Part shown: positions 18,073-26,474 of the stretch, in pieces
How positions within the stretch are numbered: position 1 is the first letter of the stretch
Layout of the letters: each line of letters opens with the position of its first letter
Assembly: GCF_000720765.1 (NCBI RefSeq)
Contig: NZ_JODC01000003.1
Location: 682,001-746,000, forward strand
Origin: Streptomyces sp. NRRL S-646
GTDB lineage: Bacteria > Actinomycetota > Actinomycetes > Streptomycetales > Streptomycetaceae
DNA length: 64,000 nucleotides
Reading direction: 5' to 3'
Made by a program: the position numbers and the translations under genes
Notes under the pieces: generated by a model
Databases searched by the model: none
The model's input: the letters and a program-made list of their open reading frames with translations, nothing else
What the model was told of the DNA's origin: nothing

Positions 18073-19764
18073 CTACTGGGAGGTCTTCTCCTGCCAGCCC
18101 TGAAGGACCCACTTGAACTGCTTGCTCGTCTCGGCCCAGTCGGCCGCGGGCGACGAGATGTAGATCGCGTACTCGGTGCCGTCCCCGGACATGTACGTCT
18201 CCTCGACGGCGCGGCGCGGACCGGGGAAGGGGACCTCCGGCTGCCCCTTCAACGCGGTCCAGCTGTACTCCCAGACGGAGCCGGGCCGGTCACGGTAGAT
18301 GTTCTGTTCCAGCCGCACGCGGTGGTAGTCGGCGAAGCGTTGCTCGAGCGTCTGCTCCAGGTTCAGCTGGTGGGAACGGGCGTCCTTGAAGTCCGGCGCG
18401 GTGTCCATGGCGATGCGGACGAAGTGCCTGCCGTTGTCGGGTGTGTAGTCGACCTGCCTGAGCTCGCTCGGGACGCCGACGACCTTCCGGCTCCAGCCCT
18501 TGGGCAGGTAGACGGTGAAGCCCCAGGGGTCGTGGTACGCCTGCCACGTGGCGGGAACGTTTCCGTTGGCGTTCGGGCTGGGCGAGCTGGACGGCGTCGG
18601 GCTCTGCGACGCGGAGCCACCCCTTGCGTCGCTCGTCGTTTCCTGGTCCCACAACTGCAGTGCCACGGCCGCGCCGCCGCCGACGATCGCCGCGAAGGCG
18701 ATCGAGAGGACCAAGGTGCGCAGACGTCGGCGTTTCGGAGCGGGACCGGTGGTCGTCCGGTGCTCCGGGCCCATCCCGGTCGGTCCGATCGACGTCGGCC
18801 CGGTCATCGGCGGGTACGGCGTGCCGGAGCCCGACTGCGGACCCGTGCGGGAGCCGGTGTGCGGCCCGGTGCCGGTGCTCCCGGTCTCGTAGCGGGAGCC
18901 CGTGTGCTGTGTCGGCACATACGCCTGCGCCGCGTTCGACCGCCGTCCCTCCGCCGCCTCGGCGAGCATCTGCTCGGCCTCGGCCGCCGACGGCCGTGCG
19001 GCGGGCTCCTTGTGCAGCAGCGCGGCCATGACGGGCCCGAGCGGACCGGCGTGCTGCGGATCTGCGGCGTTCTCCTCCACGACCGCCTGCATGGTGGACA
19101 GCGGCGAGGTGCGGCGGAACGGCGACCTGCCCTCCACCGCCGTGTACAGCGTGGCGCCGAGCGCCCACAGGTCGGAGGCGGGGCCCGGGTCGTGGCCGCG
19201 GACCCGCTCGGGGGCGAGGTAGTCGACGGAGCCGACGACCTCTCCGGTGCGCGTGATCGTCGTATCGCCCTCGATCTGGGCGATGCCGAAGTCGGTGAGC
19301 AGGACGCGGCCGTCGTGGCCGATGAGGACGTTGCCGGGCTTCACGTCGCGGTGCAGCACTCCGGCGGCATGCGCGGCGCGCAGCGCGCGCAGCACCCACA
19401 GTCCGATGCGCGCGGCCTCGGCGGGCTCGACGCGCCCCTGCTCCTTGACCGCGTCGGCCAGCGAGTAGCCCTCGACGAGCTCCATCACGATCCACGGGCG
19501 GCCGTCGTGTTCGAGCACGTCGTGCACGGTGACCACGGCGGAGTGGTTGATGCGCGCGGCGGCACGCGCCTCGGCCCGGGTGCGCGCGAGGAGTCGCTCC
19601 TGCTCGCTCTCGGACACATAGAGCGCGGCGGTCAACTCCTTGATCGCGACGGCCCGGTGCAGCACCTCGTCGTGTGCTCGCCACACGCGGCCCATGCCGC
19701 CGCTGCCGATCGAGTCGGCGAGCCGGTAGCGGCCCGCGACAAGCTGGCCCTGCATCTGATTCAC
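18073..19764 (-). CDS. Receptor-type Ser/Thr protein kinase (array member 4)
   Basis: 563 residues from GTG at 19764 (VNQMQGQLVAGRYRL); the ATG three codons later is nearly as good. The GTG is preceded by GGGGCAAC, the same leader seen before the pseudokinase start. Motifs complete: GSGGMG, VAIKEL, HRDVKPGNVLIG, DFGIAQIEGD, and DYLAPERVRG. A Gly/Thr/Pro linker of about 100 residues, transmembrane helix LVLSIAFAAIVGGGAAVALQ, a Ser-rich spacer, then the external domain WGFTVYLPKGWSRK to the end. Only 152 bases separate its start from the pseudokinase stop, so the two are probably co-transcribed. Confidence 0.93.
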   Translation of the reverse strand: MNQMQGQLVAGRYRLADSIGSGGMGRVWRAHDEVLHRAVAIKELTAALYVSESEQERLLARTRAEARAAARINHSAVVTVHDVLEHDGRPWIVMELVEGYSLADAVKEQGRVEPAEAARIGLWVLRALRAAHAAGVLHRDVKPGNVLIGHDGRVLLTDFGIAQIEGDTTITRTGEVVGSVDYLAPERVRGHDPGPASDLWALGATLYTAVEGRSPFRRTSPLSTMQAVVEENAADPQHAGPLGPVMAALLHKEPAARPSAAEAEQMLAEAAEGRRSNAAQAYVPTQHTGSRYETGSTGTGPHTGSRTGPQSGSGTPYPPMTGPTSIGPTGMGPEHRTTTGPAPKRRRLRTLVLSIAFAAIVGGGAAVALQLWDQETTSDARGGSASQSPTPSSSPSPNANGNVPATWQAYHDPWGFTVYLPKGWSRKVVGVPSELRQVDYTPDNGRHFVRIAMDTAPDFKDARSHQLNLEQTLEQRFADYHRVRLEQNIYRDRPGSVWEYSWTALKGQPEVPFPGPRRAVEETYMSGDGTEYAIYISSPAADWAETSKQFKWVLQGWQEKTSQ

Positions 19765-19916
19765 GTTGCCCCGCAATGCTCTTGACAGGGTCAGACTAAG
19801 GACCGGCCCGTAAACAGGGAACAACGGGGGTCCCAAGGAGACCGCACTGTGACGGTTGTCGCTTCGGGGCCCGTACAGCAACCGTTTTCGTCTTCACGGA
19901 CCCCTCACAGGTGAGG

Positions 19917-22769
19917 TCAGCCGGTCACCTGATACGTGGCCGACGCCTGCTCGTACAGCTTCGTCACCTGGTCCCGCTGCGACTCGGGACCGCGTACCTG
20001 CACGATGTGGTACCGCCCGTCGATGAGCATCGCGAGGTTGCGCACATACAGGTCGTTCCCGCTGTCGTCGGTCCAGGTGAACTGCCCTTCCGCCATGGTC
20101 CGGGTGCCCACCGTGACGGTGCGCAGCCCGGTCGCGGTGGCCCAGCTGGAGCTGCGGTACGGCTGCAACTCGTGCTCCGTGTCCCGCTGGTACGCCATCG
20201 GGTCGCTGCCGTAGGTGACCGCGCCGTCGCGTCCCTTCACGACGATGAGTTCGAAGGCGCCGTGCGAGTACACCACCTGGTTCCAGCTGTTCTTTCCGGC
20301 CCGCGACCAGCCCTTGGCCACGGCGATCCGGAAGCCCTCGGGATCCTTGCGCAGCGTGAAACCGTCGGCGACGACGGGCCCGGTGGTCTGGCTCTCGCTC
20401 GCACCGGCCGAATTCGAGGGGCTGCCCTCGGACTTGGGCGAGGTCTGGTCGGGGCGCGGCTGGCTGCTCGCGCCCTTGTCCGACTGCTCGGGGGCGGGGC
20501 CGACCTCCCCCGCACTGCCGGTACGGTCGCTGCCCGCCGCGCCCTTCTCCCCGGCCTTCGGCATGAACAGCACGGCGTACGCGACCGCCGCGGCCAGCAG
20601 GAGCAGGACCAGCACAAGCAGGGTGCGGCCCAGGCTGCGCGGCGAACGCGCCTGCTCCTTGGCCCGCTTGTGCCGTCCGTGCGCGCTGGTCGCGGGCAGT
20701 CCGGCGCGCCGCCTGCGCACCAGCTCGCCCCGCCGCCGTACGACGGGCAGCCGACTGGCGTCGGCGGGCGGTGCGGCTATGACGTGCGCGCCGGCGTCGG
20801 GCTCGGGCGCGGACCGCACGAGGGATCGCAGCCAGCCCCTGAGCTCCTCGAAGTCCAGCCGCTCGGTGGGGTCCTGACGCAGCAGCGACTCCACGACCGG
20901 CCGCAGCGGCCCGCACTCCTCCGCGAAGGCGGGCGGCTCGGCGCACACCATCTGCACCAGCTCGGCCGTCGACTCCTCCGGATACGGCGCATGTCCCTGT
21001 ACGGCCCTGAAGAGCAGCGCCCCGAGCGCCCACAGGTCGGTCGCGGGCCCGATGGGCGCCGCCAGCTGCCAGTTCTCGTGCACGGGCCCGGCCTGCTCCG
21101 GCGCCCACCGCTCCGTCACGGGCCCGACCACGGCCATCCGCGCCTGCCGGGCCCGCTCGGCGGCGAGCGGGGTGGCGGGACCGCGCGGGGCGGGGGTGCC
21201 GGCCACGAGGTCGTCCCAGCGGCTGGGGGGTGTGGCGCCGGGCGGGAGCGGGGCGGGAGTGTGGGAGCCGGGTGCCGGAACGCCCGTCGGGGGAGCTTTG
21301 TCCAGGCGGGGGGTCGGAACCCCGGAGGGCGAGGGAGCACCGGCGCCGGGCGCTGTGCCGCGCTGCGCCCCGTAGGTGCCGCCGTTGCCATAAGGGCTTC
21401 CGCCGGCATGGGAGGCGCCGTCACCCGGCGGGAGTGCCGTACGGCCGCCCTGGCCGGCAAGACCAGTTGCTCCACTGCCGTAGGCACTTCCGCCGGCATA
21501 GGAGCCATCGTCACCAGGCGGGAGTGCCGTACGGCCGCCCTGGCCCGCGAGACCGGCCGGTTCACCGCCCTCGACGGCTGGTGCCCCGCCGACTCCGCTG
21601 CGGGGCGCGGCCCCGTGCCAGGCGCTCGCGCCGTACGGGTCGGCTATCTGCCCCGGCGGGGCGGTGGTGCGCGAGGAGACCTCGGAAGTGTGTGTCTGTG
21701 CTGTGCCGCTGGCCTGCGAGGCGGGGCCGCCCTCGGGCGCGGAACGGGCGCCGGGCAGCGCCGCCCGCCCGCTCTGCTGCGCCTCCTGAACCCTGGCCGC
21801 GGCCCGGGCGCCCGCCCGGTACGCGGCGATCGCCCCGGCCCGCGCGGCCCGGATGTCCCCGCCGCTCTCCAGGGCCTTGGGCGCGAGCGCACCCGGCGCC
21901 CCCGCCCCGTTCGCCGGGTCCGCCCCGGCGCTCGGCAGCCCCCCGGCCGTACGCGCCCGGATGGCGGCACGCCGAGCAGCCTCGGGGTCGGCGCCCCCGG
22001 GCCCGCCTTGAGTGCCCTGGAATCCAGGGGAGCCCTGGGCGCTCTGCGCACCCTGGCCGCCCGGCAGAGCCGGTCCACCCTGCCCACCCGGCTCACCCGG
22101 GGAACCGCCCGCAGGTCCGAACCCGTCGCCACCGTCACCCTCCGGGGCCGGTACCGGGTCGTACCCGCACAGCGCCTCCTCCGCCGCCCCGACCGCGAGG
22201 CCGGTGAGCATCACCCGGCCGTCGTCGCAGACCAGCACCGTACGGGCCGTGATGTTCCGGTGCACCCAGCCATGGGCGTGCAGCACACGCAGCGCCATGA
22301 GGACGTCGGAGGCCACCTCGGCCGCGCGATACGGCGTGAGCGGCTTCTCGGCGAGCAGCGCCGCCAGCGGCCGCGCCGCCACCAACTCGCTGACGATCCA
22401 CAGCGAACCGCCCTCGGCGAACACGTCGAAGACCTGGTCGAGCCGTGGATGGTCGGGGATCTGCGCCGCGGCCTGCGCGGCCTCGACCGCACGCCGTACG
22501 GCCGGGTCGGTGGGCCGCCGCACCCCGGTGCGCGCCGCGGACCGCCCGCTCCCCCGCTGCCGCGGGTCACGCGCCGTGAAACCGTCCGGCAGCCCCTCGG
22601 CGTCGAGCACCTCCGCCTCGACGACCTCGGGCAACGGCACCTGCCTGACCAGGACTTCCTGACCGCTGTAGGTGTCGAAGGCGCGGGTGTCGGTGAGTTC
22701 GTACTCGTCGGCGGGTGGCAGCGGCAGGCGGTAGCGGTCGGCGAGAACCCGTCCCGCATAGTCGTCCAC
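19917..22769 (-). CDS. Pseudokinase with large disordered insert and external sensor domain (array member 5)
   Basis: 950 residues from GTG at 22769, preceded by GGGGGAGGCAAC. The kinase fold is recognisable but every catalytic residue is altered: there is no glycine loop after ADRYRLPLPP, the VAVK Lys is Arg42 (VLVRQV), HRD reads HRN (GWVHRNITARTVLV), and DFG is replaced by TGLA. The C-lobe resumes after a Gly/Ala/Pro insert of roughly 380 residues (WAPEQ, then TDLWALGALLF as in active members). The insert contains a 30-residue tandem duplication starting GLAGQGGRTALPPGD. Then come a transmembrane helix (TLLVLVLLLLAAAVAYAVLF) and an external domain starting GFRIAVAKGWSRAG, homologous in plan to its neighbours. 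Role inferred: a non-catalytic scaffold or regulator for the adjacent kinases. Confidence 0.88.
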   Translation of the reverse strand: MDDYAGRVLADRYRLPLPPADEYELTDTRAFDTYSGQEVLVRQVPLPEVVEAEVLDAEGLPDGFTARDPRQRGSGRSAARTGVRRPTDPAVRRAVEAAQAAAQIPDHPRLDQVFDVFAEGGSLWIVSELVAARPLAALLAEKPLTPYRAAEVASDVLMALRVLHAHGWVHRNITARTVLVCDDGRVMLTGLAVGAAEEALCGYDPVPAPEGDGGDGFGPAGGSPGEPGGQGGPALPGGQGAQSAQGSPGFQGTQGGPGGADPEAARRAAIRARTAGGLPSAGADPANGAGAPGALAPKALESGGDIRAARAGAIAAYRAGARAAARVQEAQQSGRAALPGARSAPEGGPASQASGTAQTHTSEVSSRTTAPPGQIADPYGASAWHGAAPRSGVGGAPAVEGGEPAGLAGQGGRTALPPGDDGSYAGGSAYGSGATGLAGQGGRTALPPGDGASHAGGSPYGNGGTYGAQRGTAPGAGAPSPSGVPTPRLDKAPPTGVPAPGSHTPAPLPPGATPPSRWDDLVAGTPAPRGPATPLAAERARQARMAVVGPVTERWAPEQAGPVHENWQLAAPIGPATDLWALGALLFRAVQGHAPYPEESTAELVQMVCAEPPAFAEECGPLRPVVESLLRQDPTERLDFEELRGWLRSLVRSAPEPDAGAHVIAAPPADASRLPVVRRRGELVRRRRAGLPATSAHGRHKRAKEQARSPRSLGRTLLVLVLLLLAAAVAYAVLFMPKAGEKGAAGSDRTGSAGEVGPAPEQSDKGASSQPRPDQTSPKSEGSPSNSAGASESQTTGPVVADGFTLRKDPEGFRIAVAKGWSRAGKNSWNQVVYSHGAFELIVVKGRDGAVTYGSDPMAYQRDTEHELQPYRSSSWATATGLRTVTVGTRTMAEGQFTWTDDSGNDLYVRNLAMLIDGRYHIVQVRGPESQRDQVTKLYEQASATYQVTG
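21380..21560. repeat. 90-bp tandem duplication inside the pseudokinase gene
   Basis: Two successive 90-bp units encode GLAGQGGRTALPPGD followed by a Tyr/Gly/Ser segment. CGGGAGTGCCGTACGGCCG recurs in both units. It lies in the disordered insert and keeps the frame. Confidence 0.7.
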
Positions 22770-22933
22770 GTTGCCTCCCCCGGCCGCCCGGTTGGTCAAT
22801 TCCGTTCGCCTTGCGCCCCGTTCCGAACCCATACCTGGATGCGTACGGTCCGCAAACACTCACGATACGTGCCGGAGGCAACCCGCAATGAGGGGATGCC
22901 AGATCTCACGGCTCAAACACGGGTTCGGTCACA

Positions 22934-25180
22934 TCACGACTTGGGTTCGAACGTCTTCGCGAGGGTCTTCCAGGTGTCCTTACGCAGGCCGCTGTCCCAG
23001 TTCGCGGCTTTCGCCGTGTACATCAGCGCATATCCGAGATGGTCGTTGACGACGAACCCCCGGTCGATCGTCCGGTACTCCGTCCCGCTCTCCACATAGG
23101 TGAACTCCCAGTCGGCGGTGTTCCAGTCGCGGTAGTCCACCTCCTCTATGCGGATCTTCTGGTACTGCGAGCGCGTCATGTAGCGCTCCTGGTTCTTCCA
23201 GTCGGCCACCGGGTCGCCCTTGGGCGTGGACGTCCAGGCGACGAGCAGCTTCTGCCCGTCGGGCCCGGTGAACCGGTCCCCGGCGGCACTCGCCCCTTGG
23301 TACTTCCACCCCTTGGGCAGACCGATCGAGTACCCCTGGCTCCCCTTGTACGCCGTCTCCACCGTGCTGTCGCCGGACGACCCGCCGTCTCCCGCACTGC
23401 TGCCGCCGGACGCGGTCGGACTGTTGCTGGGGGTACTGCCGTCCGTCGACGCCGACGTGGACTGCGCGTCGCCTCCGTCCGCACGGCTGGCGCCGCTCGT
23501 GTCCTCCTTGGCGCGGGCACTGGCGGACGCACTGACCGCGGCCTTCCCGCCGCTGTTCTTGCCGCCGTTCGAACTCTTGCCGTGGTCCCCGCCGAACACG
23601 ACGGCCAGCACGGTCCCGACCACGGCGAGCACGATCACCACCGCGATGATCACCAGCGTCCGCTTCGGCACCACGTCGGTGAGCGGCGCCCTCGGCACGG
23701 GCCGCGGCGGCAGATCCGGCGGCGGCACGACCGGCCACCCCGAACTGCGCCCGCCGGCCTGCGCATTCGCCCCTTGCGCCCCGTTCTCTGGGCCCCCGGA
23801 AGCTGCACCTGCCGAAGCGCCCGCGGAACCCGAAGCCGCCGATGAACCGGAACCGGCAGAGGTACCGGAAGGCGCCTTGGCTCCCGAAGCTGCCGACGAA
23901 GCCGAGGACTGCACCGCAGCCGACGGCGACGATGACGAGGCCGGCCGTGGAGCCGGAGGCACCGCAGGCATCGGAGTCGTCGGAGCGGGAGGAGCCGGAG
24001 GAGCAGGGGGTGCCGGCGGAGCCGAAGCACCGGCTGCACCCGACGCCCCGGCGGACTTGGTGCCCTCGGATCCCGAACCGGCCGTACCGTTCCCCGACTT
24101 GGCGCGGGCCGCAGCCGCCGAACCGGCCGCCGCTCCCGCCGCCACGGCGGCCTTCCGCACGGAACGCAGCGCCCCGCGCAGCTTCTCCGCCGCCTCCTCG
24201 CCCCGCTTGCCGCCGGAGCCGCCCGAACTCGCCTTGCCCCCGTCGGGCTGCACCGGCAACGGCACGACACGCGTCGCGTCCATCGGCGGCTCCGGCTCGG
24301 CCTCCTTCGGCTCGGGCGCGTGGATCACACGGTTGAGCATCGCCCGCGCACCCGCGTCGTCGAGCCGCTTGGCGGGATCCTTGGTCAGCAGCCCGTAGAT
24401 GACGTCCTTCAGCGGCCCCGCGTTCTTCGGCTCCTCCACCGGCTCGGTCATCACCGCGGTGAGGGTGGCGATCGCGGAACCCTTGTCGTACGGCGGCACT
24501 CCCTCGACCGCCGCGTACAGCAGTCCGCCGAGCGACCACAGGTCGGCCGCGGGGCCCGGCTTGTGCCCGCGGGCCCGCTCCGGGGAGATGTAGGAGGGCG
24601 CGCCGACGAGCATGCCGGTCGAGGTGATGGACGGGTCGCCCTCGACCTGGGCGATACCGAAGTCGGTGAGCACGACCCGGTCGGTGTCGGACTCCAGCAG
24701 GACGTTGGACGGCTTCACGTCACGGTGCAGGATGCCCTCGCGGTGCGCCGAGCGCAGCACGTCGAGGATCGCCAGCCCGACCTCGGCCGCACGCCTGGGC
24801 TCGAGCAGGCCGTCCTCCCGGATGACCTCGGCGAGCGACTTGCCCTCGACGAGCTCCATCACGATCCACGGCCGGTCGTCCTCTTCGACCACGTCGAAGA
24901 CCGTCACCGCACTGTTGTTGCGGATCCGCGCGATCGCCTTGGCCTCGCGCAGCGTCCGCGTGATCAGCCGGCGTTTCTCGTCCTCGTCGATGTTCGACGG
25001 GAACCGCAGTTCCTTGACGGCGACCGTCCGGCCCAGGGTCTCGTCCTCGGCCCGCCACACCGTGCCCATGCCGCCGCGGCCGAGCACCCTCCCCAGCCGG
25101 TACCGCCCGGCGAGAAGACGCTCGCTGTTGTCCTGACGAGTGTCCTGACGAGATGTCCCCGCCCGCTCCGCCTCCGACAT
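22934..25180 (-). CDS. Receptor-type Ser/Thr protein kinase (array member 6)
   Basis: 748 residues from the ATG at 25180 (MSEAERAGTS), which has the ribosome site GAGGGGA five bases upstream; another in-frame ATG at 25192 lacks one. Motifs complete: GRGGMG, VAVKELRFP, HRDVKPSNVLLE, DFGIAQVEGD and APSYISPERARG. A linker of about 230 residues is extremely Ala/Gly/Ser/Pro-rich (with PPAPPAPPAPPAP). Transmembrane helix TLVIIAVVIVLAVVGTVLAV. A Ser/Gly spacer then leads to the external domain GYSIGLPKGWKYQGASAAG, ending KTLAKTFEPKS. As the first gene of the minus-strand series it probably carries the main promoter, facing the serine hydrolase at 25353. Confidence 0.93.
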   Translation of the reverse strand: MSEAERAGTSRQDTRQDNSERLLAGRYRLGRVLGRGGMGTVWRAEDETLGRTVAVKELRFPSNIDEDEKRRLITRTLREAKAIARIRNNSAVTVFDVVEEDDRPWIVMELVEGKSLAEVIREDGLLEPRRAAEVGLAILDVLRSAHREGILHRDVKPSNVLLESDTDRVVLTDFGIAQVEGDPSITSTGMLVGAPSYISPERARGHKPGPAADLWSLGGLLYAAVEGVPPYDKGSAIATLTAVMTEPVEEPKNAGPLKDVIYGLLTKDPAKRLDDAGARAMLNRVIHAPEPKEAEPEPPMDATRVVPLPVQPDGGKASSGGSGGKRGEEAAEKLRGALRSVRKAAVAAGAAAGSAAAARAKSGNGTAGSGSEGTKSAGASGAAGASAPPAPPAPPAPPAPTTPMPAVPPAPRPASSSSPSAAVQSSASSAASGAKAPSGTSAGSGSSAASGSAGASAGAASGGPENGAQGANAQAGGRSSGWPVVPPPDLPPRPVPRAPLTDVVPKRTLVIIAVVIVLAVVGTVLAVVFGGDHGKSSNGGKNSGGKAAVSASASARAKEDTSGASRADGGDAQSTSASTDGSTPSNSPTASGGSSAGDGGSSGDSTVETAYKGSQGYSIGLPKGWKYQGASAAGDRFTGPDGQKLLVAWTSTPKGDPVADWKNQERYMTRSQYQKIRIEEVDYRDWNTADWEFTYVESGTEYRTIDRGFVVNDHLGYALMYTAKAANWDSGLRKDTWKTLAKTFEPKS

Positions 25181-25352
25181 GCGTCCCCTCATGCAACCCG
25201 CCCTGACAGAGCCTCCATTGTCCCTCACCCGACAAGTGCCCGACGCCCAGGGTGCCCCTGGCACCGTACGAGGAGCCTGTGCACCCGGGGCCCCGCCGGA
25301 CCGCGCGTCGCGCCACCCTGCATGATGGGCCGCGACAAGGGAGGACCTCGCG

Positions 25353-26396
25353 ATGCCGCCGCTCCGGACGCTACTGGCCGTGCCCGTGTCGCTCCTGCTC
25401 CTCACTCTGTCCCCGACCGCCTCCTCGGCCCCCGCGGCACCGGCCACGGACACGCTCCTGCCCCTCCTGGTCACGCAGGGCAGAGCCCCCGCGGCAGCCC
25501 TCCTGGCCCACGAGGACTCCGGCACCCGCTACGCCCACGCCGGCCGGGGCATCGCCCGTACCGACCACTTCCGCGCCGGCAGCATCACGAAGACCTTCAT
25601 CGCGACGGTCGTCCTGCAGCTCGCGGCGGAGCACCGGCTGTCCCTGTCCGACACCGTCGAGCAGCATCTGCCCGGCCTGGTGCGCGGAGCCGGCAACGAC
25701 GGCCGCACCATGACCCTGCGCGCCCTGCTCACCCACACCAGCGGACTGAACGACTTCACCGTGGACACCAGAGGCCTCGTTCCCCTCTCCCCTCGTCAAG
25801 CCGTACGCATCGCGCTCACCCATCCCCCGGCCGAGGCCGGCCGCTACTCCTACTCGAACACCAACTACGTGGTGCTCGGCATGGTCATCCAGCAGGTCAC
25901 CGGCCACTCGTACGCCACCGAGGCCGAGCGCCGCATCATCGCTCCGCTGGGTCTGACGGGCACCTCCTTCCCCGGCTCCCGTACCTCTCTGCCCTCTCCG
26001 CACGGCCGCGCCTACGCCACCGACGGAACCGACGTCACCGAGCTCGACCCGCGGGTGGCCGGAGCCGCGGGCGAGCTGGTGACCACGCTCGCCGACCTCG
26101 ACCGCTTCTACGCGGCCCTGCTGGGCGGCGAACTGCTGCCCTCGCGCCGACTGCGCGAGATGCGCGACACCCGCACCGCACACGGCCTGTACGGCATGGG
26201 CCTGTTTCCCGAGAAGCTGCCGTGCGGCATCACGGTGTGGGGACACAACGGACGCATCACCGGCAGCTACGTGCGCACCGCAGCCACCGTCGACGGCCGG
26301 CATGTCCTCACCTTCCGCGTGAACACGACGGCGATCGCAGATCCCGGCCTCGAACCGGCCCTGCTCGCCGCCGAGTTCTGCCCTCGCACTCCGTAG
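25353..26396 (+). CDS. Secreted serine hydrolase, beta-lactamase/D,D-peptidase (class C-like) family
   Basis: 347 residues with a Sec signal peptide (LRTLLAVPVSLLLLTLSPTA, cleavage near residue 28). Active-site motifs: SITK (SxxK, about 77-80) with the nucleophile Ser, YSN within YSYSNTNYV (YxN, about 170), and HNG in WGHNGRITG in place of KTG, as in many D,D-carboxypeptidases and esterases of this group. It acts outside the membrane, probably on peptidoglycan stem peptides or a beta-lactam/ester; the substrate is open. Ribosome site GGGAGGAC upstream of the ATG. Its position next to receptor kinases that resemble a cluster tied to spore-wall synthesis in S. coelicolor is suggestive only. Confidence 0.87.
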   Translation: MPPLRTLLAVPVSLLLLTLSPTASSAPAAPATDTLLPLLVTQGRAPAAALLAHEDSGTRYAHAGRGIARTDHFRAGSITKTFIATVVLQLAAEHRLSLSDTVEQHLPGLVRGAGNDGRTMTLRALLTHTSGLNDFTVDTRGLVPLSPRQAVRIALTHPPAEAGRYSYSNTNYVVLGMVIQQVTGHSYATEAERRIIAPLGLTGTSFPGSRTSLPSPHGRAYATDGTDVTELDPRVAGAAGELVTTLADLDRFYAALLGGELLPSRRLREMRDTRTAHGLYGMGLFPEKLPCGITVWGHNGRITGSYVRTAATVDGRHVLTFRVNTTAIADPGLEPALLAAEFCPRTP

Positions 26397-26474
26397 AACG
26401 GCCGGGTTCCGAACGAAGATCCCGGTTCGCGCCACTCGTTCGAGTGATGTCCGGATGCCTGGACGCGCGGTGCC

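Noticed and set aside
21380-21560. Tandem repeats as a possible CRISPR or satellite
   Set aside because: Only two 90-bp units, in frame within the pseudokinase coding sequence; no spacer structure.
19911-23099. 1062-codon plus-strand open frame
   Set aside because: Antisense to the pseudokinase and neighbouring kinase ends; no recognisable domain.
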